Below, one piece after another: positions 1 through 11,700 of a DNA stretch of 64,000 bases. How positions within the stretch are numbered: the first letter of the stretch is position 1; each line of letters starts with the position of its first letter. The DNA is taken from assembly GCA_034401795.1 (NCBI GenBank), contig CM067366.1, forward strand, positions 84,120,147 to 84,184,146. Direction: 5' to 3'. The translations under genes were made by a program, and so were the position numbers. Origin of the DNA: Chaetoderma sp. LZ-2023a. Taxonomy: Eukaryota > Mollusca > Caudofoveata > Chaetodermatida > Chaetodermatidae. Below the pieces are notes generated by a model that had not been told where the DNA came from, did not search any database, and was given only the letters and a program-made list of their open reading frames with translations.

Positions 1-860
1 GCTTGCAGACACTAAGCTGAGAGCACGAGTCAAGTCAGTGAAGTCGGCAGAGTCTGAGATATCAATCGGCTCCCCACAGGGAGATGGTCTATCCCCTGTG
101 CTTTTCATCTGTTACAGTGCTGCTGCATTGGAATCTTGAGAATCTCTTTATGAATGAACCAAAACAATCAACAGAGTTTACCCAAATATACATATCGACA
201 AAGCACGAAACGTAAAGAAAATGACGAACCAATTCGTGGCGGCGAGTCATAGAGGAAAACAGAAATCTTAGGCTCACTGTGACTGCTCAGACGTTCTGCT
301 AACATTGCAACGCGCTGCACCATTTTAGAACATAGCTTTCAATTACTTTTGGAAGCTATGGATTAATAGATCAAAGATACCATTGACAAAAAAAACTACG
401 TTTATGCAACGCAAGCTGCGTATCCTGGCTGCTATATAAATGTAGCAGGTGGACAGTTCCAAAGGCAGCTCTAGACAAACTTGATGCCTGCCACCGAAAA
501 CGCACACGCACCATCACTGGACACCAATGGTCAGCCAGCATAATTTCCAACAATGTACTATTTAAGATGTGTAGTACATCGCCGCTGTCTATAAAAGTTG
601 CCCAGCAAAGATGGTCCATGTTTGGCCATGTGCTAATGATGCCAGGAGACACATCTGCACATAGAGCCTTGGAATTCGCCCAACTGGGAGCCAGCAAATA
701 TAAAGCCAGGAGATGACGTCATTACATAAATATGCTAAGCGTGCTGCGAGGTGACCTCGAGAAAGCAGGACGCGGTACACCCAGAGCAACAATGGACTTG
801 AGGAAGCTAAAGATTTTGTCTGAGGCCAGGACACAGTGGTCAAAAGTGAAGAAGGACTGA
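1..860 (+). pseudogene. R1: decayed non-LTR retrotransposon, RT fragment and C-terminal tail
   Basis: The first 110 bases read as an RT segment containing GSPQGDGLSPVLF, the block-4 motif of non-LTR reverse transcriptases. The YADD region that should follow is missing or scrambled. From about 475 the frame resumes as the RT tail: LDACHRKRTRTITG, then WSMFGHVLMMPGDT, then DLRKLKILSEARTQW, ending in KVKKD and a TGA at 858-860. The FGHVLRM-type tail is familiar from RTE/CR1-like invertebrate elements. The window cuts the 5' side. Stops and frameshifts make it inactive. Family placement beyond non-LTR is an inference. Confidence 0.75.
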
Positions 861-2089
861 TTGTAGCTGTAGGATGTTTCTACTAGGACACCCACATAAT
901 ACAGTAAACATACATTAACCGATCCAATGGGGTTGACATAGTCAGTTACATGTGCATTTTAACTTGTTCCCGATCCTCTAATTGATGTCAGCTTAACCAT
1001 AATTTACATCGCAGAAGAAATATCGCCACTAATCTAACCTGCCATACATGACAATAGATAGAATTTTCACCTGTGCACAATTTGTCGTTGAAGGGGAACC
1101 CCCGTTGAGTGCAATACCCAGACAATTATAACTAATCCACTCTCAAGTGGGCAGACATTCACGTGCATCAGTATGCAGACCTGAAGTGTTCTTGTTCAGC
1201 AGCCAACTTCAAAATCTCAAGGGAGTCAGATGGCTATTCCAAGCATGCGACACGCGGCTAGGGTTAATTAAGGTTTTATTAGAACGTTATATTTCAATAT
1301 CTCTGCATTTTCTCATTAAAACGTCAATAGATGTGTTCTTATTGTTGTTGATATTCACACGTTCGGTCCGGGTTATAATATATGCCTTTAGTAGTATCAT
1401 GGTAACTGACGCTCTTTCTAACATGGTATATTTGTAAGCCGTTCCTGTTATAGGCTGATAAACAGCAACAGCGTGCGTACAAAATATCTTTGGAATGACC
1501 ACCAGCCTTTCTATTTCAGTGTCATATAGCCTTCATTCATATTTATCACTGTAGAATAGTGGTTAATCTAATCAGTGATTTGGAGTTTGCATTATCAGTC
1601 AACAGGCGCAATAACGTCCTGACAAACAGGCTTAACACATGTTGTAGTGGAGTTTGAGTGACAGCTAGGCGGATGTGGTACACCGAGGGCGAACTTAATG
1701 AACGGATACTTGACCGGACAGCCTGACTGCAGCTGACTGTGCATGGCTATGCACGCTATAGCAGAGAATTTGTTATTATGGTCTTATATCCTAGCTTCTG
1801 GGAGCCATATTATGGTTGACATAGAATTGGAAACTTTATTAATAATGCGGAATGAGAAAATGTCATCTCTAGGAATCACGCACAGTATTCCATCACGCGG
1901 TTACTATAGTACACCACCGAAATAAGTTAACATATTTCTCAAACAAAAGCACAGACATATTAGTTAGTAAGAAAGGTTCCAATCCAATTATGTTCGAAAT
2001 GCTCAACAATACGTTGTATTTTGTTCTGAAACATTCAAGGTTAATACTGAGTTGTGTTGTACAATGCCAACGCTACAACGCCGTATTTT
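861..2089. other. Non-coding stretch, no gene seen
   Basis: AT-rich DNA with only short chance reading frames. At about 1975-2045 there is a weak match to the right arm of foldback family D (CCAATCCAATTATGTTC). I see no RNA gene or promoter. Confidence 0.5.
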
Positions 2090-2231
2090 AAAGGTGCATA
2101 TTCACACCAGATTGCTTGAAAATAAAAGTGTTATAATTGAATACTTTTAGCGGCTTAAATTATGTGGCTAGATGTATTGAAACGAAACAAATGTTAACAT
2201 ATGATGATTTTATTCCGTATAAATTAATATA
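2090..2231 (+). repeat. Foldback family C, single arm
   Basis: AAAGGTGCATATTCACACC opens a 140-base segment matching the left arms of the fuller copies at 35.9 and 43.1 kb. Shared landmarks are GCTTGAAAATAAA, TTGAATACTTTTAG.GGCTTAAA and ATGATGATTTTATTCCGTAT. The opposite arm is absent, so this copy is truncated or half deleted. Confidence 0.65.
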
Positions 2232-5200
2232 TCCACCAAGGCAGAGGCTGTCCACGCCCATGAGTCCTCCGGGGTGACTCTAGTAAAGCCATCCACTTGA
2301 CACACGCCCACCGGGGCCACCCCACAAACGTTTGCTGACTGGGGCAGTCAGCCATTTCCTTGGAGAGACGCAGGTCCAGCTGAACATTTCCGACATGGCA
2401 GTGTGCTTGAGATCGACGCAGTAAGGGGGCTGGTTCTTCCCTGGCAGTCAATATGCCGGTCTCATCTCCACTGTCCGTGGCTATTCCTCTCCCAATATCT
2501 ATTGCGATCTACTTCGGATGTTTCCCTTCCTTTTGATTCCCTTTCTGTTTTCAGTCCGATTGGAGTAGGGTCGCGCTGGTGTGCACGTTTATTCCCGAAG
2601 AAGTGGTCTGAGTGACACAAGCAGTCAGCGGTGTGGAGGCGACCGTAGTCATGGTTGCAGAGGAGGCGGGGTAGTTCCTGTGGTGGTGGCTTCTGTGGCG
2701 GTGGTTTCAGTGACGGATGTTCCTATGGCGTTGGTATTGGCAGTGGTTCCGGTAGTGGGAGCGTTGGTGGCGGTGGTGTTGATGGTGGCACGATAGGTGA
2801 CGAATGATGTGAATATCTCAGGTGCTCACCATTGAAAAGGCGTCTCCAGGCCAATGAGTGATTCCTTCGGAGAAGGATCCGATCATTTTAATCATGCATG
2901 GAACGGAGCTCCGTGCAGATGCGGTGCGTGCAAAATGCATCGAAAGGGCCGCAAGTGGCTCTTTTTACCGCAAGTGGCTTTCGATCTGTCTTGCTTTCGT
3001 TTGAGCCAAGCATTTTCTAAGCATCTCTCTCGGGTTCTAGTGTGCTGAGAAGGGGAATGGGAGCGAGTGAGAATGCAAGACGGTGGTCTGTTACTTAAGA
3101 TTTAAGTTTTCCTGGGCTCCATACGTGGTATTTTTGCCGTCAGCCAAAAGGTGCGCATGGGCCGACAACAGGAGCAATTTGTGTCCTAATCATCCGATGA
3201 GCATTGTCACCCTATACCCTATCCGAAATAAGGTCGCTCAGGGGGCAGATAGTCCTGAGAGGCGGCAGGGGAGACGTCTGTCTCTCAGGGGAGTGGTCTT
3301 ATATGGGAGGAATGGACGATTCCTTTGGAGCAGGGGATGAGACAGCAGGTTTTCTATCTATCCCGGGCAGTCAGTACATCGCTAATGGTAGTTATTCGTC
3401 TCGTCAATCTATATATTTACGGTTTCTTCGTCTCTAAAGTCATTTGGTGCTGAAAGCTAACAATTTCCTAATGGTCCGCTTAAGGCAGAGCAGGAGAAGA
3501 ATCCTACTTTAGTGTCCTATATGGTAAGAAAATGCAGAGGGGTGGGGGAGTTATTAGTCATTTGCTGCCAAGTTGATCCAATGTTCTCAGCAGACGTCCA
3601 GAGGCCGGCCTTCTGTGTGTATCTAGCTCTAGCATTTAGAGGGGATCCCGCGTGAGGCGGTAGTTTAGTTACCTAAGGTGGTTTGCGGTAAAGCCTCAGG
3701 TGGCCGCAGAAAGATACTATCAATTAGATTAAGCAAGAACCTCTACCCTCGCAATTGAGTGATATAAAAAGGTCTTGACACGGTCGAAGTGGCGGTACAT
3801 CCAAGTTACAGACGTGCAAACTGGCCAATGTAATTACAGAGGAAGGATTTTAGTGGAATCGCTGTTGAATCTTGTCGCCACTGTAGCTTAAAGTGAGGAC
3901 AGGCTGAGAATGTGTGACAAACTTGGAAAAGATTCCGGTGATGCAGCGATTCTCTGCTTCAGTTGCTAGTAACGAGTGTCAACTGCAGGATTGCTTAACT
4001 ATCGCTACATTTATCCTGATTGCTGACCAGGCAGTCTAAAAAAGAAAATGTTTGCTAAACAATGGAGACGATTAAGCCACGGTGGTTATTCTTGCCTCGG
4101 GGATATGCCTAGTGCATCTTGGTGAGTGATGATGATTTAGGCGGCGAAACCTTCTCTATAGGAAAACAAAAACGCAAGCGACACAAGACCCGTTGGAGTG
4201 ATCAAAAGGATGGCGAGGATTATTGAAGCCTTGAACAGAATGCATCAGTGAGGAGCGGTCCCACGTGGCAAGACGAACTATTGCGGCGTCAAAACCATTT
4301 GCTACAACGTGGAGGGTTGGCGACGAGATTTTCGGGTGTGGGTAGGCAAGCAGAGGCATGGCGAACTGAGGAACTCGGCATTCCTAGTCCTAATGAAATT
4401 TCCTATTCAAAGCAGCTCATGGCCAAGCTGATGCATCGGTCACGAAAGCAACACAGAGGAAGTCTGAGTTTCACAAGGAGTTCTTTGTCACGACAGCAGT
4501 ATGGTGGAGTAGTTCTTCATGGGACATTTCTTTCGAAAAAATGGGGTGTGGGGAAACGGTGCAGTGGAAGTCAGCCTTCACAAGAATGTTCTTCAGTCAT
4601 GGGAGAAGTGTCATTTGATACGAAGCAGCAGAAACACAACTTGGTCAGAGGCTAGTACTGATCTGAGGATCCCTGAGTTCTTACGCAGCAAGCGGTGGGC
4701 GCAGCATTGTTTCTTGACGATGTTACAGTACCGAAAAAACCAGCAGGTTCAGCCACGATGGAGTTGATGTATACTTCTCTTTCATGTCAGAAGGCGTGAA
4801 TATTCTGTTCACGAAGCTTCTTGAGCAGCACAATAATGGTGGAAGTTTCTGAAGGCGGGAGAATTTAGGCTGTTATTAGGCCACTGTTACTTAGCAGCGC
4901 GTCAAAAAGGAGGTTGTCGCCATGTTGACTATGTAAATGACGTCCCACTCCACAGAGGCGCCAGCCTCAGCAGCTTCCAGCAGGAGTCAGCCATTGAATG
5001 GCGGGGTCGTACTCTGTATTACACTTTTCCGAGTATACACAAGGATTCACGAATTCGGGGGTCACATTCTTCTTTCTTGACCCGCTGCTGTCATCACGAG
5101 GAACCAGGATCTTCAGGCTTTCTAATGGTACCAATCATTCCCAGAAACCTTTGTGCTCGTGGCCATTATTTCGAGGAAGAAGTTGTGCAATGATTGTATA

Positions 5201-5595
5201 TGCAACCTAAAGGTGTCCACTCATTCATCGGCATCACGCGAACGTGTTCGTGTCTCACTCTATGAAAGAAAACCTGTCCTTTACGGGGGTACTCCCAGTG
5301 GCCCTGTGCGTGCGCAGAGGGGCCAAATCGTGTCTTAGACATTCTTGTCTTCGTGCGTGCATTGAGTATAGCCATCCATAGGGCAGCCGCGGCATAGCCC
5401 GGGAGGCAGTTTACTGGTTCTGGGTTGGCTTCGTCCTTCCCGTTACCCGACCACAGATATATGCCTACCTACGCCACGCGAATTTCTAGATAATCTCCGT
5501 CACTTTGCATGCGTGTTGTAATCGATTTGGAACTTTGAAACATGAGTTCTCAGAATCTAAATTTCAAAGAAACTATACAGTTGCGGCTGAGGACA
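2232..5595. other. Non-coding stretch, no gene recognised
   Basis: GTGGTGG-rich sequence lies at 2640-2790 and the rest is unique-looking. Short frames on both strands (longest 135 codons at 4248-4655) show no domain, splice pattern or composition I can tie to a gene. The 4.5-4.8 kb part (GGAGAAGTGTCATTTGATACG and its surroundings) could be remnant element sequence, but I recognise no motif. Confidence 0.45.
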
Positions 5596-5599
5596 TAAC

Positions 5600-5773
5600 A
5601 CTGTCAGCAAATACAGAGCCAGGAGAGGACGCCATTGCATAAATCTGCTAAGCATGCTACGACGGGACCTCAATAAAGCAGGATTACGTACACTCAAGTC
5701 AAGAATAGACCTAAGGAAGCTAAGGATTGTGGCTGAGGACAAGACACAGTGGGCAAAAGCGAAGAAGGGCTGA
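5600..5773 (+). pseudogene. R2: 3'-end scrap of the same retrotransposon family as R1
   Basis: Reads YRARRGRHCINLLSMLRRDL, then RIDLRKLRIVAEDKTQWAKA, ending in KKG and TGA at 5771-5773. This lines up with the last ~60 residues of R1 (KYKARR, INMLSVLRGDLEKAG, MDLRKLKILSEARTQW). Only the extreme 3' coding end is present, as expected of a strongly 5'-truncated insertion. Confidence 0.75.
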
Positions 5774-5859
5774 TTGCAGCTACTACTACAGCCGCAGAAT
5801 ACAGTAATCATACCTACAGGTAAGCTATAGAACATCTTGAAACTAAGTTGACAGGGGCT

Positions 5860-6060
5860 GTTTCTGTTCATCGCAACAGCAACTAGTCAAATTGTATTCA
5901 AAATATTCAACAAAATGTTTTTCAAATTGTAAATTAATCAATTCTTCACGGACCATTACGACCTTCGTGATGGGTCTACGTCATTTTGATTGTGACCATG
6001 TGACGTCAGCTAACAGATGACATATTTGATTATGACATAAGACACGTGCATGATTGCTTC
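5860..6060. repeat. Degenerate family B fragment
   Basis: Contains the right arm of the B core hairpin (CAACAGCAACTAGTCAAATT, then TTCAAAATATTCAACA), followed by spaced TGACGTCA-type motifs and TGATTATGACATAAG. No clear ends. Confidence 0.5.
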
Positions 6061-6225
6061 GCTTATGGGGCAGAACTGGCAAAATGCGACGGAGTTTTGG
6101 ACCGTAAGTTGTTCCCCCCCCCCTTTAGAGAATTGATAATGACGAATGTGCATGCATTTTGTTGTTTGTCTCCTGTTTCATAAGGGAGGAACCAATATTG
6201 CCATTAAATTTATCGTTATCAAGCC

Positions 6226-6540
6226 AATGGAGGGATCTGATCTGCCACTTAAGTATCCGACGCCGTAATCAAATAGGCATACGACATACGTCACTCGCAA
6301 GCTGACGTTACAACCAAAATGACGTAGGCCCGTCATGAAAGTGTTAATGGCTATGCTTTGTTGATTGAATATTTTGAAACTAATTTTACTGCTAGCTGTT
6401 GCCAAATATTCAACAACTTTGAAATTGTGATTCTAGAAATTCATGTATCAAACTATATAAATGAATTAAACACGTGTAACAAGTGGGCGGAGCTTAGCTA
6501 GAATTGTGGTTCTAATGAACATACCATCCATCGACCTGGA
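6226..6540. repeat. Family B element, diverged
   Basis: The left end CCAATGGAGGGATCTGATC resembles the ends at 26.45 kb and, inverted, 9.96 kb. The middle carries TTGAATATTTTGAAACTAAT and a short stem ending TATTCAACA. The right part has GTGGGCGGAGCTTAGCTAG, the GC-box arm. The right terminus at ACCATCCATCGACC pairs only loosely with the left. Confidence 0.55.
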
Positions 6541-6595
6541 TCAAGAGACGAGTTGCCTTTTAAAGTTTTAAAGCCAAAGGATAGCTGTTCTTTAA

Positions 6596-7160
6596 TGCAG
6601 TTGCTAAAGCAGCAGGTCGAAAGAGCATTTTGCAAGAGCTTGGGAGAGCAGGTGCATGGAATGAGCAGATTGAAAGAGCAGGTTGAAAATGTATGTTGGG
6701 AGAGCAGGTTGAAAAGGTATGTTGGCAGAGCAGGTTGAAAAGGTATGTTGGGAGAGCAGCTTGAAAAGGTATGTTGGGAGAGCAGGTTGAAAAGGTATGT
6801 TGGCAGAGCAAGTTGAAAAGGTATGTTGGGAAAGCAGGTTGAAAAGGTATGTTGGGAGAGCAGGGTGAAAAGGTATGTTGGGAGAGCAGGTTGAAAAGGT
6901 ATGTTGGCAGAGCAAGTTGAAAGGGTATGTTGGGAGAGCAGGGTGAAAAGGTATGTTGGGAGAGCAGGTCGAAAGAGCATTTTGGAAGAATTTGTTTGGA
7001 GAGCATGTGGAAAGAGCATGGTGATATGTATGTTGGCAGGGCAGGTTGAAAAGGTATGTTTGCAGAGCAGGTTGAAAAGGTATGTTTGCAGAGCATGTTG
7101 AAAATGTATGTTGGTAGAGCGGGATGAAAAGGTATATTATGAGAGCAGGTTGTAAGAGCA
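6596..7160. repeat. 26-bp minisatellite, about 21 units
   Basis: Tandem array of GTTGGGAGAGCAGGTTGAAAAGGTAT with point variants (GGCAGAGC, GGGTGAAAAG, TTTGCAGAGC). The period of exactly 26 is clear at 6721-6960. Because 26 is not a multiple of three, every frame reads through the same 26-residue cycle, which is why three long overlapping open frames appear on the minus strand. I treat these as by-products of the array. Confidence 0.9.
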
Positions 7161-7593
7161 CGTTTTGTCTTACAGTTCTAGAACAATCTTCTGGCTTCAA
7201 AAAGCATATATTCTATCGCAGGTCACCTGCATTAAGGGACCATCCGTCTATAGTGACTACCTGTTTATGTTCCATAAGGCGGTCGCTTAACACAGGTTAA
7301 TTGTACATTTTATGTGAATTCCTGAGGTCCGATATCTGAGTCGGTGAGCTCAATAAGCGAGTCAGTCATTCCAGTGGTAAATTTCCAAAGATAATCTCTT
7401 GGCCTGCAATTTGATATTCAGTAAGCAAATATTTAGATGTTTTCAATCTGAATGAGGCGAGGTATTTACATAGAGCTCGTGAGCCAGCATGCACGCGCAT
7501 GCACGCGCATTCCTAAAATGTATTGAAAGTGGATTTATGGTTAATAATCACCACAATAAAATCTGATACGGCCAGTCCCGCCCTGTTTAATTT

Positions 7594-7650
7594 CTCCTCC
7601 TCCTCCTCCTCCCCCTCCCTCCTCCTCCTCCTCCTCTTCCTCCTCCTCCT
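7594..7650. repeat. TCC trinucleotide microsatellite
   Basis: Imperfect (TCC)n run with interruptions CCCCC and TCTTCC. Confidence 0.9.
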
Positions 7651-7856
7651 GTAATTACAAATAGGTGACTCAAAAGTAATTAATTCGGCCATTGACAAGA
7701 TCATGGGTCAATTTGTTGGTGTAAACAGAGACAATAAGAATTAACACAATTACTGTCAATTTTATAAAATAAATAGATCATTTATGTACACAAAAATATA
7801 CAATAGTGTAGATATTCTGGTAAAATATAAACTGTTCACAATCGCTTTTATTTGTC

Positions 7857-8106
7857 TTAACCCTCTAACCCTCATATCAGCCAAAAAACGGCCTCTGATG
7901 TGGTCTTGAGAAATGTCCATTTGCAGACCAAGAGAAGGCTATTTTTGATTATTTTGAAATTTTACCACTGGAATGACTGGCTCGATAACAGAGCCAGTCA
8001 TTAGAGTGGTAAATGTTCAAAAATAGTCTTTTCTTGGTCTGTAAATGGACATTTTCTATCAGAAAATTTAAATTTTCTTGAACAAATTTAAGTGGTAAAT
8101 GGTTAA
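7857..8106. repeat. Foldback family A, copy 1
   Basis: TTAA at 7857-7860 and 8103-8106 bound a 250-base inverted repeat. The left arm has GAAATGTCCATTTGCAGACC, AAGAGAAGGCTATTTT and TTACCACTGGAATGACTGGC. The right arm is its reverse complement around a central CTCGATAACAGAG. TTAA ends resemble a piggyBac-type target duplication, which is inference. Confidence 0.8.
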
Positions 8107-8302
8107 GAAAGGCTAACTTCAGCAGTTGTTCTCTGATTTCGGTTGTTTTCTTTTTTATATAATGATTTTGCTGAAAAAAACATCAACTGTCTCTTTGTTT
8201 GCCGTAATAATAAGTATAATAACTGTTCATACTCTCTAGTTTCTATTCGGTTTCAGTTGGTGTGTCGGGGTGTGTGTGGGTCTGGTTGTCTGTCAATTTT
8301 TT

Positions 8303-8308
8303 TTTATT
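8303..8308 (-). promoter_or_regulatory. Candidate polyadenylation signal of the protocadherin gene
   Basis: AATAAA on the minus strand, about 270 bases downstream of the TGA at 8577-8579. It is the first canonical hexamer I noticed there. It sits in a T-run on the plus strand, so chance is possible. Confidence 0.3.
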
Positions 8309-8576
8309 GCCGCGTGCTAACAAACCTTAAACCTTCAATATGTAGGCCCTATCGATACCTAAAATTAAAATTTGAAATAATTTAATAGACCAAACAGCGA
8401 GATTATATCATGTAAGAATTACTCTATTGAATAATTTGCTTGGAACCAGTTGTGACATGGATCATAGGAAATGTGGAAAACAGTGTAATTGTTGGTCTAA
8501 TTGATGTTATCCGCGTTGCCTATATAAGCAGGAAATCTGAAATATGTCCTAAAGTTTGAGCACTTTTTGTTTCTCG

Positions 8577-8788
8577 TCAACTGCTTGACTCGTAGCCGTG
8601 ATCAGAGAGTTCCCTGGGCGTGCTACTGTGGTGGACACCGGGACCCTGTCTGGTGTTTATGAGACTAGTTTTCCGATCATGTCCGTTACCGTATAGAATC
8701 GGCGCGAGTTGGCGCATGCTCCGTCGCATTTCGTGGCATGGATCTAACACGAACTGGAGGTGTTTTTTGGGAGGTCTTGAAAGAGGAT
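8577..8788 (-). CDS. Protocadherin terminal coding exon 3
   Basis: Acceptor ATCTTATCTCTTCGCAG|AT has a good pyrimidine tract. The two leading bases complete an Asp codon with the G left by exon 2. The 69 residues run PLSRPPKKHLQFVLDP, then RRSMRQLAPILYG, and end TPRELSDHGYESSS with TGA at 8579-8577. Phase compatibility and the tail-like ending support the join. It could still be an alternative tail. Confidence 0.75.
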
Positions 8789-11700
8789 CTGCGAAGAGAT
8801 AAGATATTGCGATGTTAGAGGAGTAACACAAGAATATATATTTCGAGTGGTTGACGCATAATGGACGAATCCGGTCTGTCAGTCAAGTATATGACGTCAT
8901 AATCAAGTACGTCACATGTAAGCTGGCGCCACACACATAAGTGACGGAAATACTCCATGGTGAACCTAGAATATCCCGCCAGGGGTATTAATTGTATGTT
9001 TTTGATAAAATATTTCACAGGTTAGCTGTATACGGTATTTATCCGTAAAAAGAATGGGTAAAGGTTTAGATAAAATATGGTGGAGGCTAGGTTGCCACCA
9101 ACTTCTGGATTACGGTTTAACCAGAAATAGAAGTTAAACGTTTAACCCCGTCGTGTGTCAGCAGCGCCTCAAAGCGATCAGAATATACTTGTATCAATTA
9201 ACCCTTTAATGGTCAAAATTTTACAAAATTTACGAAAATAGCTTCCTGTTGTCGTGCAAATAGACATTACTCAAGACCACTACAGGTGCTGTTCTTTGGC
9301 CAGCTTGACCATGAAAATTGTCAAGAAAATCCAGCCTTTTATTACCTAGTGTCTGTTTACCCGCTGATAGAAGACTATTTTTAAAAATTTACCACTGGAG
9401 TAACTGGCTCGGTTACCGAGACAGTCATTCCAGTGGTACATTTTTCAAAATAGTCTTCTATCAGGGGGTAAACAGACATTCCTCAAGACATAGTCCGGTG
9501 GTTGTTTTTTGCAGTCTTAACCATTAAAAAGGTAAGTTAACATAAGAGAGGTTAACTTAAATTGGATCAACGTTCAAACAATTAACATTAACAGTTAGCC
9601 AGTAACTGCCACCATATTTTAGTTAAACATTTAGCCGTTCTTTGCATAAAAACGGTCAACCAAAACAGAATCCTTGCCATTTTACCCCACCCACAACACC
9701 ACCAGCAGCCTACTAGCATTGGGGGTGGGGTGGGGGTGGGTGGTGGGTGTGTGGGGGGGGGGGTTGTGGTGGTAAGAGAGATCAGCATCACATCGGTCCG
9801 TCTGTCAATCCACCCGTCTGTACATTTCTTGTCTTGTTTCCATGATATTGGGATTCTGGGAATTCAAAGCATCGCCTATAGATCGATCCAAATACCGCGC
9901 AAAGCCTGGCCGGGGCTTAGCTAGAGATAGGCGGGGCATAGATAAAAGTGGATCCCTCCATTGCTAGACGCATTCTGAATAACCTTGAAGTTCGCATCAA
10001 TTGTAACAGTTGACTTTGGTCGAATCACTCCTGTTGCATGGAGATTTTATTTTAAATAAAAGAATCCTGTATAATAGCATTATATTGCAGGTTACTGGGC
10101 CGGTACTGACCCAATACAGACATACACGGCCCGCTATTGACCCAGTAACATGCACTATTAAGATAGTAGTCTTAAGTACGCCACTTTGCTGATTATGACG
10201 TCATCTTCAAACTTTCGCCGTTGCTTACCCATTTTCCTAATAAATTCATTTTACCGTGTAATAGAGAACCGCGTCATAAAAGCTACCCTTACAACGCAGG
10301 CTACCCGGCCGGTACCGGGCCAATCCCGGGACTCATGGGCCCAGTTACCAGCGTTATCATGATAGTCTCCATTTGTCAGTATAAAAGTACAGTTTCGACG
10401 ACTGCAATCATCAGTGAGTATGAAATGAAACCATGTTCGACTGGCGAATAGTATAAATAACAATAGTTCTCTCGTAGAATGCGCTGTACTAACTGCCACT
10501 TAATAATCATATTGATCTCGCCCAGATACGTAGTTCAATTAATTCAATAATGAACAACAACGACCATGGACACTGATAGCTTTAAATGAGTCCCGATCAT
10601 AACTACGAGAAAAGCTTTCTGGTAGATCTTATAACGGCATTTACATATCCAATTCTATAGCAAAATGCACCACTATTCATTTTATGTGCAATCATCATAT
10701 TGCGTCGCACCGCATGAATATTGGTGGTGTGGGTGGGATGGGTGTCCATTGCTTGGACAATGGGAATAGCGAAATGTCAGGTTGGCCTACGCTGCAGCTC
10801 AGAAATAACTTATTTGCTTCCAAAACAAAAACACTAGCACGTTAGTACAATTTGAACACGATGAAGAAATATTTTGTTGAATATTTCAACATAATTAGAT
10901 TGCAATGTCTTTCAATCCCAGTTATGTTCAAAATAGTCATCAGTACCATTTACTTTGTTTTGAAAACATTATTTCTGATCTGTACTGTAATCTTGTACAA
11001 TTTAACACTTTAGAATTTATAGTAATGTAAGCTGTTGCTGTCACTACGGTCTGTTACTGCAGCGGCTTTCATTACCAGTGTCTCCAGAATGGATCCCGGT
11101 CTTCCGTTCAGCAGTCCCTTTAATGCACGTTGATATCTTGTTGCGACAGAATAAGAATTAACGAAAAATATCTTCCAACGCACAATTTGTCTTACCTGGA
11201 ATGTTCACAACGCCGCAACTGGATTCGGTAGAGCCTGAATCCCGTCTAATAGCTGATGTTCTCGTTGGTCGAATGTCTGTCACGTAGACGCTCTCACAAC
11301 TCCCGCTCTGTTCGCTGCCAGTCGCTGAGGATCCTGCATCGTGGATGGCAACAGCATCTAACATCGGGAATGGAGAGGGCTTCTGCGAGACAAAATGGCA
11401 AACTACATATTAGATACGGTAATGAGCAAGTACATATTAAGATGCGTATGGAACCGTATTTTATAGGAGGGAGGATTTGCCTTGAGAAGGGACCTTTCCA
11501 TTTCAGCTATGCCCCGCCCATCTCTAGCTCAGCTCCACGCACACCTCGCTCGTGTTGGGATCGATCTCTGAACTCCCTGACTATAAATTTCCAGAAAACT
11601 ATACAGGTAAGCTATTGAATATTTTGGAACTCATTTTACTTGGCGCTGTTGCTGCCTATGGCAGACATGTAATTCGTACAACGCGTCGGACTATTATGAG

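Larger units (their letters stand above)
8856..9965. repeat. Family B-type element interrupted by a family A copy
   Basis: The left end ATAATGGACGAATCCGGTCTG has a TGACGTCATAATC arm. The right end at about 9900-9965 has GGGGCTTAGCTAGAGATAGG, AGGCGGGGCATAG and AAAAGTGGATCCCTCCATT. The end sequences are inverted relatives (AATGGANGAATCC against GGATNCNTCCATT). A family A element fills 9198-9540. Treating both ends as one element is inference. It lies in intron 2 of the protocadherin gene. Confidence 0.5.

Noticed and set aside
4248-4767. 135- and 82-codon plus-strand frames
   Set aside because: They overlap in different frames, have no recognisable motif and no splice support.
5557-5871. 104-codon minus-strand frame
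   Set aside because: Antisense shadow of retrotransposon scrap R2 on the plus strand.
6498-7200. Three long overlapping minus-strand open frames (173-198 codons)
   Set aside because: They are the same 26-bp minisatellite read in three frames. No start context or domain.
7490-7512. Duplicated GCATGCACGC motif as a possible CRISPR or regulatory array
   Set aside because: Only two short units; a simple repeat. No CRISPR array exists in the window, as expected for an animal genome.
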